Under the pieces are notes generated by a model that had not been told where the DNA came from, did not search any database, and worked only from the letters and a program-made list of their open reading frames with translations. A program made the position numbers and the translations under genes. This document shows positions 1 to 6,903 of a DNA stretch of 6,997 nt, piece by piece. This stretch comes from CAZAMT01 sp964486145 (lineage in GTDB: Bacteria > Bacteroidota > Bacteroidia > Bacteroidales > JAAAOM01). The stretch spans positions 1 to 6,997 of the forward strand of contig CAZAMT010000218.1 of the NCBI GenBank assembly GCA_964486145.1. The letters run 5' to 3'. Each line of letters starts with the position of its first letter. The first letter of the stretch is position 1.

Positions 1-24
1 GTCCCCTTTAGGGGATTTAGGGGT
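1..24. repeat. REP-like CCCC/GGGG intergenic element
   Basis: CCCC (3-6), a TTTA loop and GGGG (11-14) can form a small hairpin. TTTAGGGG then occurs twice in direct repeat (7-14 and 16-23). G/C blocks like this stand out in an AT-rich intergenic region. From memory, very similar strings (read on the other strand as CCCCTAAA-type) are scattered between genes in many Bacteroidota genomes, which makes this a dispersed repeat rather than part of a gene. It lies at the window edge, so its full extent is unknown. It could also be the downstream hairpin of a gene to the left. Confidence 0.45.
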
Positions 25-140
25 AAGGTGGCTTTTTAGACCGGACTCATTATTCCATTCAATTTTATAAGCGCGCCATTTTCTATAAAACAGCCCAAAC
101 AAATCAAAATTCTCAACATGTCCAACTTTCCGGCAACCTC

Positions 141-173
141 TTTCCCCTAAATTACATCATTATATTATCTTTG
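141..173 (+). promoter_or_regulatory. Bacteroidota-type housekeeping promoter of argS
   Basis: TATCTTTG at 166-173 matches the Bacteroidota sigma-70 (SigABfr) -7 consensus TAnnTTTG exactly. TTTC at 141-144 is one base off the -33 TTTG, with a 21-base spacer, which is within the range known for this promoter class. Transcription would begin near 178-181 and leave a leader of about 22-25 bases before the argS ATG. The -7 element is clear; the -33 assignment is weaker. Confidence 0.7.
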
Positions 174-202
174 CACTTCATTTCTTAAGAGGAAAAGGTT
201 AT

Positions 203-1993
203 ATGATTGAAAATAAAATAACTACACAGGTTATGGAGGGAATCAGGGAACTTTTTGGTGCAGAAGTTCCGGAGAACATGATCCAGCTTCAGAAAACCCG
301 AAAGGATTTTGAAGGAGACATTACCCTCGTTGTATTCCCGTTATTACGCTATTCAAAAAAATCTCCCGAAGCAACAGGTGAAGCACTGGGCACCAATCTA
401 GTCGATAACCTGAAGGAACTGGATAATTTCAATGTCATCAAAGGATTTCTAAACCTTACCATCTCACCTGCCCATTGGCTGAGCACATTCAACTTCATCG
501 CCATCGCTGATCATTATGGCATCGAACAACCCGGAGCAAATTCGGAAACCATCATGGTGGAATACTCCTCGCCCAATACCAATAAACCCTTGCACCTGGG
601 CCACATACGAAATATATTGCTCGGTTGGTCGATTCACCGCGTTATTGAAGCAAATGGTAAAAAGGCCATAAAAACCAACATCGTTAATGATCGTGGCATT
701 CATATCTGCAAGTCAATGCTGGCCTGGAAAAAGTGGGGCAACAATGAAACACCCGAATCTTCAGGATTAAAAGGAGATCACCTCGTGGGCAGGTATTATG
801 TCATTTTTGACACTGAGTACAAAAAAGAAATTACTTCACTCAAGGAACAGGGTATGCCTGAAGAACAGGCAAAAAAAGAAGCACCCGTTCTAAAAGAGGC
901 CCAGGAGCTGCTCCGAAAATGGGAAGCAGGGGATCCGGAAACCATTGAATTATGGAAAACGATGAACCAATGGGTATACGACGGGTTTGATGTAACTTAC
1001 AATCGATTGGGTGTTGATTTTGATAAAATTTACTATGAATCCGACACGTTCCTCATTGGAAAAGACACAGTTCTCAAAGGTCTTCGCGATAGTGTTTTCT
1101 ATCAAAGGGACGATTCATCGGTGTGGGTCGACCTGAAAAAAGAAGGCCTGGATGAAAAAATTCTCCTGCGATCAGATGGTACCTCGGTTTACATGACCCA
1201 GGACATAGGAACTGCCCAGTTAAGGCACCAGGATTTTAATTTCAACCGGTTGGTCTATGTTGTTGGAAATGAGCAGGAATATCATTTCAAAGTGCTGGCT
1301 ATCCTTCTTGACAAACTGGGTTTTGAATGGGCGAAAAACCTGTATCACCTTTCCTATGGTATGGTGGAACTTCCTGAAGGAAAAATGAAATCGCGTGAAG
1401 GTACTGTAGTCGATGCAGATGATTTAATGGACGAGATGATTGAAACTGCCAGGGAAATGTCAATGGAGCTTGGAAAACTCGATGGTTATTCAGAACAAGA
1501 GAAGGAAGAAATTTACAGAATCATCGGGATGGGTGCACTTAAATATTTCATTCTAAAGGTTGATCCAAGGAAAAACATGACCTTCAATCCGCGTGAGTCG
1601 ATTGATTTTAATGGAAATACAGGGCCATTTATCCAGTATACCTATACCCGGATTTTATCCGTTCTGAGAAAAGCAACGGAAAATAACATCACTTACGGAA
1701 TTCGTGCCAATGAGCAAACAAAACTGAACAGCAAGGAGGTTGAACTTGTAAAACAAATGTACAGTTTTCCCGGAATCGTAAAAGATGCATTCGAATCCTA
1801 TAATCCGGCCGTTATTGCCAATTACGTGTACGACCTTGTTAAAGAATACAACCAGTTTTATCATGATTTCCCTATTTTAAAAGAAAATGATCAATATATT
1901 CGTGAGTTTAGACTCATTTTATCAAAGAAAATTTCTGAAATAGTAAAAGATGGCATGAATTTGTTAGGAATTGAAATGCCTGAAAGAATGTAA
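203..1993 (+). CDS. argS: Arginine--tRNA ligase (arginyl-tRNA synthetase)
   Basis: This cytoplasmic class I aminoacyl-tRNA synthetase charges tRNA-Arg with arginine using ATP. The 596-residue product has the whole family layout. An additional N-terminal domain that contacts the tRNA elbow covers about 1-90. The Rossmann catalytic core carries SSPNTNKPLHLGH (122-134), which holds the HIGH-type motif HLGH, and VNDRGIH (161-167). The KMSKS-equivalent loop is GKMKSREGT (393-401). GNTGPFIQYTYTR (471-483) opens the helical DALR-type anticodon-binding domain, which runs to the end. The terminal GIEMPERM is typical of the family, so the protein looks full length. The ATG at 203 is preceded by AAGAGGA (187-193), a better Shine-Dalgarno than most Bacteroidota genes have, and by a good promoter. 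It is probably the first gene of an argS-lipoprotein-ffh unit. No key residue appears to be missing. Confidence 0.97.
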   Translation: MIENKITTQVMEGIRELFGAEVPENMIQLQKTRKDFEGDITLVVFPLLRYSKKSPEATGEALGTNLVDNLKELDNFNVIKGFLNLTISPAHWLSTFNFIAIADHYGIEQPGANSETIMVEYSSPNTNKPLHLGHIRNILLGWSIHRVIEANGKKAIKTNIVNDRGIHICKSMLAWKKWGNNETPESSGLKGDHLVGRYYVIFDTEYKKEITSLKEQGMPEEQAKKEAPVLKEAQELLRKWEAGDPETIELWKTMNQWVYDGFDVTYNRLGVDFDKIYYESDTFLIGKDTVLKGLRDSVFYQRDDSSVWVDLKKEGLDEKILLRSDGTSVYMTQDIGTAQLRHQDFNFNRLVYVVGNEQEYHFKVLAILLDKLGFEWAKNLYHLSYGMVELPEGKMKSREGTVVDADDLMDEMIETAREMSMELGKLDGYSEQEKEEIYRIIGMGALKYFILKVDPRKNMTFNPRESIDFNGNTGPFIQYTYTRILSVLRKATENNITYGIRANEQTKLNSKEVELVKQMYSFPGIVKDAFESYNPAVIANYVYDLVKEYNQFYHDFPILKENDQYIREFRLILSKKISEIVKDGMNLLGIEMPERM

Positions 1994-2019
1994 TCGTTAA
2001 TTGAAAATTAATAGTAAAC

Positions 2020-3051
2020 GTGAAAAAATATAAGCAAAACGTAATTAAAATATCTAGCCGGGTTTTTACGTTCACCGTCCTTGCAGCATTATTTGCATTT
2101 ACAGCGTGCAACGAAGATAAACCGGATAATGACCAGGATTTTGTTTTCAATCTTGACAAGTACTTTACCATGGAAGAAGGAATGCTCTCGTTGCAAACCT
2201 TTCCTGACACCTCCAATGTGGAAGAAGCCCCGCATGTTGATTCGGTTTATGGCGAAAACATTGTCCCTGAAGGTGGGCAAAACCAGTTTAACGTCATTAT
2301 GACTGAGCCAACCCAGAGTATTCTGATTGGCGTTGCAGGTGAAAATTATGGCTTTTACCAAATATTAGCGCCCGAATCCGGGCCGGTTACCGACTTTAGT
2401 TTTGCGATTGACTTTGCAAATGAAGATTTTAAAAATGTATACTTTCTCAAAATCGCGGGTATTGATGAAGACGGTAATGTAGGTATTGCCGATTCAATAA
2501 AAGTTATTACCATTGACGCTGCCCTTGGCAACCTTGCCGTCTCCTGTGAATGGGATGAGTTGGTGGATATCGATCTGTACCTGCAGGAACCAAATGGCGA
2601 TACCATTTATTTTGACAATCCAACGTCAGCCAACCTGGGCTACCTGGATATGGATTCAAACCCATTCTGCTGGCTCGACAGTATAAATACCGAAAATATT
2701 TATTATGAAGATTATGCTGCAGTAGAAGCAGGCACCTACAATGTGCTTCTAAGGTATTTGTCAAATTGCAATGTTTCTGATACCGTCCAATATGCAATTA
2801 CCATAACATTTGATGGAGATACAATCGGCATTCCGGATTATTCAAATCCATTCCGTGGATCATTCGGACCCGATGAAACATATATAAATCCCGAAAATAT
2901 TTTTTCTTTTACCATTGCTTCGGACGCTAAAAAATCAACTTACATGGCCAAACAAAGGTTGATTCGGTTTGGTTATACTACTGAAAATGAAAAAAATGAA
3001 AGTGTTAGTCCGGAAAAATCGAAATGGGAAAAAGAAAGAAAGAAGAAATAA
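2020..3051 (+). CDS. Uncharacterised lipoprotein with Ig-like region and probable YfaP/DUF2135-like domain
   Basis: I do not recognise a named gene. The GTG start is chosen because it gives a complete lipoprotein signal: MKKYKQ, a hydrophobic stretch at about 15-28, and a lipobox-like FTAC ending at Cys30. The next in-frame ATG is residue 51, past the signal. N-E-D follows Cys30 directly; in Bacteroidota, acidic residues at this place often act as a surface-export signal, so outer-leaflet display is possible. Residues about 40-165 look like a beta-rich, Ig-like region. Residues about 170-265 carry CEWDELVDIDLYLQEPNGD (176-194), LDMDSN (209-214) and AGTYNVLLRY (237-246). This W-x-x-x-D-x-D-L-x-L-x-E-P-x-G, then L-D-x-D, then G-T-Y pattern is the one I associate with YfaP/DUF2135 domains, whose aspartates may bind metal. 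Cys176, Cys217 and Cys250 are in this region. The last 40 residues form a charged tail ending in KERKKK. The gene starts 26 bases after argS and ends 30 before ffh, so co-transcription is likely. The substrate or partner is unknown. Confidence 0.82.
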   Translation: MKKYKQNVIKISSRVFTFTVLAALFAFTACNEDKPDNDQDFVFNLDKYFTMEEGMLSLQTFPDTSNVEEAPHVDSVYGENIVPEGGQNQFNVIMTEPTQSILIGVAGENYGFYQILAPESGPVTDFSFAIDFANEDFKNVYFLKIAGIDEDGNVGIADSIKVITIDAALGNLAVSCEWDELVDIDLYLQEPNGDTIYFDNPTSANLGYLDMDSNPFCWLDSINTENIYYEDYAAVEAGTYNVLLRYLSNCNVSDTVQYAITITFDGDTIGIPDYSNPFRGSFGPDETYINPENIFSFTIASDAKKSTYMAKQRLIRFGYTTENEKNESVSPEKSKWEKERKKK

Positions 3052-3081
3052 AATCAAAAACATAAACAGGAAGTAACAGTT

Positions 3082-4422
3082 ATGTTTGAAAATTTATCTG
3101 ACAGGTTAGAACAATCATTCAAGTTATTAAAAGGACAGGGCAGAATTACCGAAATTAACATCGCTGAGACGTTGAAAGAAGTGCGCCGTGCATTGCTTGA
3201 TGCTGATGTTAACTTCAAAATAGCTAAGAATTTTACTGATATCGTCAAAGACAAAGCACTGGGCCAAAACGTGTTAAACGCTGTTAAACCCGGTCAGATG
3301 ATGGTGAAACTTGTTCACGATGAGTTAGCCACGTTGATGGGGGAAGAAAATGTGGACATTAATCTCAAAGGTAATCCTTGTGTGATCTTAATTGCGGGAC
3401 TTCAGGGTTCTGGTAAAACCACTTTTTCAGGAAAACTTGCCCGCCATTTAAAGAGTAAGAGGGGCAAAAACCCAATGCTTGTTGCGGGTGATGTGTACCG
3501 GCCCGCTGCCATCGACCAGTTGAAGGTACTTGGTGAACAAACCGAAGTACCTGTTTATACCGAGGAAGACAATAAAGACCCGGTGAAAATTGCCAAAACC
3601 GCCATTAAACATGCTCGAAGTCATGGCCATGACCTGGTGATTGTCGATACGGCAGGGCGCCTGGCGATCGACCAGGAAATGATGAATGAAATTTCATCTG
3701 TGAAAAAAGCCATCGATCCTCATGAAATTTTATTTGTTGTGGATTCCATGACCGGTCAGGATGCCGTGAATACTGCAAAGGAGTTTAATGATCGACTTGA
3801 TTTTGACGGAGTTGTACTCACAAAACTTGACGGTGATACTCGCGGTGGTGCTGCATTATCCATACGATCGGTTGTTAATAAACCCATTAAATTCATTAGC
3901 GCCGGAGAGAAAATGGATGCCATTGAGCTGTTCCATCCGGAGCGCATGGCTGACCGAATTCTGGGAATGGGTGACATTGTATCACTGGTTGAAAGAGCAC
4001 AGGAACAATTCGACGAGGATGAAGCAAAAAAACTACAGAAGAAAATTGCAAAAAACCAGTTTGATTTCAACGATTTTTTAAGCCAGATTTCCCAGATAAA
4101 AAAAATGGGTAACCTGAAGGATTTGGCCAGCATGATTCCGGGCGTTGGTAAAGCCATGCGCAATCTTGACCTGGATGATGATGCCTTTAAAAATATCGAA
4201 GCGATTATTTTTTCAATGACACCCGAAGAAAGAACAAATCCAACGTTGTTAAATGGAAGTCGGCGTAAACGTATTGCCGATGGAAGCGGTTCAACGGTAA
4301 CTGATGTAAACCGGTTGCTAAAGCAATTTGATGAAACACGAAAAATGATGAAGATGATGTCATCGGGCAAAAACATGAGCCGCATGATGAGCAACATGCC
4401 TGGAATGGGTAAAATGAAATAA
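3082..4422 (+). CDS. ffh: Signal recognition particle protein Ffh (SRP54 GTPase)
   Basis: Ffh binds 4.5S RNA and the signal sequences of nascent membrane proteins, then docks with the receptor FtsY in a GTP-dependent step that delivers ribosomes to the translocon. The N domain covers about 1-95. The G domain has the P-loop GLQGSGKTT (106-114), DVYRPAA (137-143), DTAGR (189-193), TKLDGDTRGG (247-256) and SAGEK (273-277). The M domain follows from about 328, with the RNA-binding NGSRRKRIADGSG (391-403) and a methionine-rich C-terminus (KMMKMM, MSRMMSNMPGMGKMK). At 446 residues it has the usual family length and is complete. The ATG at 3082 has AGGAAG at 3068-3073 as a plausible ribosome binding site. 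It lies 30 bases after the lipoprotein gene with no obvious promoter of its own, which suggests read-through from argS. The 81-base gap to folD contains a possible terminator. Confidence 0.98.
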   Translation: MFENLSDRLEQSFKLLKGQGRITEINIAETLKEVRRALLDADVNFKIAKNFTDIVKDKALGQNVLNAVKPGQMMVKLVHDELATLMGEENVDINLKGNPCVILIAGLQGSGKTTFSGKLARHLKSKRGKNPMLVAGDVYRPAAIDQLKVLGEQTEVPVYTEEDNKDPVKIAKTAIKHARSHGHDLVIVDTAGRLAIDQEMMNEISSVKKAIDPHEILFVVDSMTGQDAVNTAKEFNDRLDFDGVVLTKLDGDTRGGAALSIRSVVNKPIKFISAGEKMDAIELFHPERMADRILGMGDIVSLVERAQEQFDEDEAKKLQKKIAKNQFDFNDFLSQISQIKKMGNLKDLASMIPGVGKAMRNLDLDDDAFKNIEAIIFSMTPEERTNPTLLNGSRRKRIADGSGSTVTDVNRLLKQFDETRKMMKMMSSGKNMSRMMSNMPGMGKMK

Positions 4423-4424
4423 TG

Positions 4425-4460
4425 GCAGGAACATCAGCTTGGGTTATGTCTGGCTTTTTT
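4425..4460 (+). terminator. Possible imperfect rho-independent terminator after ffh
   Basis: GCAGGAACAT (4425-4434) can pair with ATGTCTGGC (4446-4454) if one mismatch, one G-U pair and one bulged A are allowed, leaving an 11-base loop. Six T's follow directly (4455-4460). Position and T-tract fit a terminator 2 bases after the ffh stop, but the stem is poor, so it may be leaky or not functional. If it works, folD needs its own promoter, and I see no convincing TAnnTTTG in the remaining 43 bases before folD. Confidence 0.4.
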
Positions 4461-4503
4461 CATTTTTGATTGTAATACAAATCTCAATTAAACATATTTT
4501 CAA

Positions 4504-5385
4504 ATGCAAATCATTGACGGTAAAAAAGTTGCAGCATCAATTAAACAAGAGCTTGCCAAAGAAGTGGAAAAAATAAAAAACGAAGGTGGTAAAGTTCCTC
4601 ACCTGGCAGCCATCCTGGTTGGACACGACGGAGCAAGTGAAACGTATGTGAATTACAAGGTGAAAGACTGTAATGAAGTCGGATATGATTCAACCCTGAT
4701 TCGCTTTGAAGATACCGTTTCAGAAAAAGAATTGTTAGACAAAATTGAAGAAATCAATAAAAATATTGACATTGATGGTTTGATTGTTCAACTACCTTTG
4801 CCGGAACATATTTCGGAACAGAAGGTAACCGAAACCATTCTTCCCGGAAAAGATGTTGATGGTTTTCACCCCATCAATGTGGGCCGTATGATCAACGGTT
4901 TGCCCAGTTACGTAAGTGCAACCCCACTCGGAATTTTGGAACTTTTGAAACATTATGACATTGATCCAAACGGTAAAAACTGTGTAGTCATCGGCAGGAG
5001 TAACATCGTTGGGAAACCCATTTCGGTATTGCTTGGATTGAAGGCCGTTCCCGGAAATGCCACCGTAACCCTATGCCACAGCCGTACAAAAGACATCCCG
5101 GCCTATACTAAAAAAGCCGATATTATCATTGCTGCTATGGGACGCCCCGGCTACCTGACAGGTGAAATGGTACGTGAAGGTGCCATTGTTATTGATGTTG
5201 GAACCACGCGGGTTAAAGCCGACGATACAAAATCGGGTTTTCGTTTGAAAGGAGATGTTAACTTTGAGGAAGTAGCTTCTAAATGCAGCTACATTACGCC
5301 TGTTCCCGGTGGTGTGGGCCCAATGACACGGGTAGCACTTCTTAAAAATACCTTACTCTCAGCAAAAAGGGAGATATATGGTTAA
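4504..5385 (+). CDS. folD: Bifunctional methylenetetrahydrofolate dehydrogenase / methenyltetrahydrofolate cyclohydrolase
   Basis: FolD interconverts 5,10-methylene-THF, 5,10-methenyl-THF and 10-formyl-THF in the cytoplasm, using NADP+ in most bacteria, and so supplies one-carbon units for purines and formyl-Met-tRNA. The 293-residue protein is full length. The catalytic domain has TYVNYKVKDCNEVG (47-60), containing the YxxxK pair Tyr48/Lys52. DGLIVQLPLP (91-100) follows with the conserved Gln96, then PGKDVDGFHPINVGR (114-128). The Rossmann nucleotide-binding part has VIGRSNIVGKP (162-172), and PVPGGVGPMT (266-275) is the family signature near the end. No catalytic residue seems lost. The ATG at 4504 has no Shine-Dalgarno, only an AT-rich leader, as is common in Bacteroidota. 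It follows ffh by 81 bases in the same direction and is convergent with the propeller lipoprotein. Its stop codon lies inside the A-tract of the downstream terminator. Confidence 0.97.
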   Translation: MQIIDGKKVAASIKQELAKEVEKIKNEGGKVPHLAAILVGHDGASETYVNYKVKDCNEVGYDSTLIRFEDTVSEKELLDKIEEINKNIDIDGLIVQLPLPEHISEQKVTETILPGKDVDGFHPINVGRMINGLPSYVSATPLGILELLKHYDIDPNGKNCVVIGRSNIVGKPISVLLGLKAVPGNATVTLCHSRTKDIPAYTKKADIIIAAMGRPGYLTGEMVREGAIVIDVGTTRVKADDTKSGFRLKGDVNFEEVASKCSYITPVPGGVGPMTRVALLKNTLLSAKREIYG

Positions 5386-5420
5386 AAAAATCCGGCCCAG
5401 GATCTCCTGGAAACCGGATT
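5384..5420 (-). terminator. Strong hairpin terminator between convergent folD and propeller gene
   Basis: AATCCGG (5389-5395) pairs perfectly with CCGGATT (5414-5420). Inside it, CCAGG (5397-5401) pairs perfectly with CCTGG (5406-5410) around an ATCT loop, with a 1-versus-3-base internal bulge. Read on the minus strand the stem is followed by a run of seven T's (complement of 5384-5390), a classical intrinsic terminator about 25 bases after the stop of the minus-strand lipoprotein. Read on the plus strand the same hairpin follows the folD stop but lacks a T-tract (CGATCTGA follows), so any effect on folD mRNA is more likely 3'-end protection or weak termination. Confidence 0.85.
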
Positions 5421-5445
5421 CGATCTGACTACGAAAGATTTTGTC

Positions 5446-6750
5446 TTAATCTTCCTGCAAAACAGGAATATGGCTCAAAAGTGATATATCATAAATATCC
5501 GAATAATCGTACTGATAGAACCCGTCACTTCCTATCATCAGCAAAATATCATTTACAGGAATAACATCGTATGTGTTCATGTCACCAAAAGTAACAAGGT
5601 GATTCTCCTTAATTTTACTTGGATCGGCCGCATCGTAAATTTTTAAACCCGCATCACCATCACAGATAAATAATATTTTATCGTCAATACCCAGGCCATG
5701 TGGATTTGTCATCGGGTAAGATTTTACCAAAAACGGTTTACTGTAATTTCTTATGTTAACCACATCCAGTTGATTAACTGTTTCCCCGCAATTATTTCCG
5801 TCTCTGAGAGTTACATAGGCATAATCTTCATCAACAACTACCGGATCGCAACTGCGTATATGGCTGAATGTTGAAACATGAAGCGGATTTGTTGGCGTAC
5901 TGATGTTATAAATCAACATACCCGTTTGAGTACCGATAAATAAATGGTCATTGTAGGGAAAAATGGTTTCCATGCCCCATCCGATGGCTTTATCTCCATT
6001 GCTTAACATATTTGTTGGTGATGTGATATCAAATATTTTCAACGAATTTTGATGCAGGGCATAAAGTGTATTCTCAGCAATGGTAAACCGGGCCATGGAA
6101 CCACCAATGCCAAACGATGAAGTGTTTCCTGAGCCTGATGAATTCACCTTCCCCTGTGACATAGTCTCCATTGATCTCATGTAATCATAATGAGGATAAA
6201 CCGGATATCGTGGTTGATTGTAATCCACAGATTTTTCCACTTCTTTTACTTTCCAATCGACAACAATACCCTTTTGCTCATCTACATTCTCAATTTGATA
6301 CGCTACATCATAGTATGGAATAATATAAGGAAATACATCCTCTATACGATCAACTTCCTTTATATCTTCCAGGTCACTGATATCAATGGCAACCAAATCA
6401 ACATAACTATCAGCATATAAAATATCATCTTTAATCGAAATATCAACATTCCCGGGTATGTTGACAAAGGTAACGTTTTGGGGATTGGAAGGATCACTAT
6501 TGTCTATAACATGCACCCCTTCCTGGTTTTCATTGATGAAAATATAATTATCCTTGAAATACAGTTTACCCGGATTTTTCAATTGGAATGGTTCATCCTG
6601 GTTTACTGAAGATCTTAATTCTTCGTAGCTCATATAAACCGGCACATTGGCTTTGTACGATTCAACAAACCTGTCTTCACAACTAAATGGCAATGATACA
6701 ATAATTATAAAGGGCAGGTTGATTATTAAAAGTTTTGTAAGTGTTTTCAT
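5446..6750 (-). CDS. LVIVD-repeat beta-propeller lipoprotein
   Basis: This is an envelope lipoprotein of unknown function. Residues 1-23 form a signal peptide with a long hydrophobic core, and Cys24 in LPFSCED is the likely lipidated residue; acidic E-D follows, as in Bacteroidota surface-exported lipoproteins. The -3 position of the lipobox is proline, which is not ideal. The body is built of LVIVD-type repeats, each ending in a strand such as GVHVIDNSDPSNP (78-90), DLVAIDISD (118-126), SLKIFDITSPTN (236-247), GMLIYNISTPTNP (277-289), QLDVVNIRNYSKP (327-339), GLKIYDAADPS (368-378) and the diverged GFYQYDYSDIYDIS (410-423). I count seven units, enough for a closed seven-bladed propeller. A stretch at about 142-218, between the second and third units, interrupts the repeats: first a Tyr/Pro-rich segment, then a Ser/Gly-rich one. 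Proteins of this class are presumed to bind ligands or partners; no catalytic motif is visible. The ATG at 6748-6750 lacks a Shine-Dalgarno. The gene is probably transcribed alone from the divergent region at its left and ends at the strong hairpin near folD. Confidence 0.88.
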   Translation of the reverse strand: MKTLTKLLIINLPFIIIVSLPFSCEDRFVESYKANVPVYMSYEELRSSVNQDEPFQLKNPGKLYFKDNYIFINENQEGVHVIDNSDPSNPQNVTFVNIPGNVDISIKDDILYADSYVDLVAIDISDLEDIKEVDRIEDVFPYIIPYYDVAYQIENVDEQKGIVVDWKVKEVEKSVDYNQPRYPVYPHYDYMRSMETMSQGKVNSSGSGNTSSFGIGGSMARFTIAENTLYALHQNSLKIFDITSPTNMLSNGDKAIGWGMETIFPYNDHLFIGTQTGMLIYNISTPTNPLHVSTFSHIRSCDPVVVDEDYAYVTLRDGNNCGETVNQLDVVNIRNYSKPFLVKSYPMTNPHGLGIDDKILFICDGDAGLKIYDAADPSKIKENHLVTFGDMNTYDVIPVNDILLMIGSDGFYQYDYSDIYDISLLSHIPVLQED

Positions 6751-6800
6751 AATGTGGTAAATTACTTAGACAATTGAAATTTAAACATAAACACATGAAT

Positions 6801-6829
6801 GATGACATGAAAATAAAAATGGTTGCGTT
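6801..6829 (-). promoter_or_regulatory. Candidate ECF-sigma-type promoter of the propeller lipoprotein
   Basis: On the minus strand AACGCAACC (6829 to 6821) is followed, after 16 bases, by CATC (6804 to 6801). An AAC-containing -35 with a short C-rich -10 is the usual form of promoters read by extracytoplasmic-function sigma factors. Transcription would begin near 6794, giving a leader of roughly 43 bases to the ATG at 6750. The same string with the same spacing occurs on the other strand nearby, which strengthens the call. The sigma factor is not identified. Confidence 0.55.
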
Positions 6830-6841
6830 GGAGATATAAAA

Positions 6842-6863
6842 TAATTTCTGTTTAAAGAAATTA
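6842..6863. repeat. Inverted repeat between the divergent promoters
   Basis: TAATTTC (6842-6848) and GAAATTA (6857-6863) are perfect 7-base inverted arms around an 8-base centre that contains TTTAAA. It lies between the two candidate divergent promoters. It could be an operator or an AT-rich upstream element; in such AT-rich DNA it could also be chance. Confidence 0.35.
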
Positions 6864-6903
6864 CTATTCATTTTACACCCATTTGTTAGGATTTTTGTGT
6901 TTG

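Noticed and set aside
36..119. A 27-residue minus-strand reading frame starting MLRILICLG, upstream of argS
   Set aside because: It is very short, has no Shine-Dalgarno or TAnnTTTG promoter, and its end lies in low-complexity intergenic DNA. Nothing but the open frame supports it.
1379..1405. KMKSR in place of the canonical KMSKS in ArgRS
   Set aside because: Arginyl-tRNA synthetases commonly depart from KMSKS, and the rest of the core is intact, so this is not unusual.
3756..4397. A 213-residue antisense frame inside ffh
   Set aside because: It lies wholly opposite the conserved G and M domains of ffh. Its Ser/Phe/Leu-rich composition is what the complement of this coding sequence would give, and no motif was recognised.
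4468..4483. Near-palindrome GATTGT-AAT-ACAAATC before folD
   Set aside because: The arms match only with a one-base bulge in very AT-rich DNA, and nothing else marks it as an operator.
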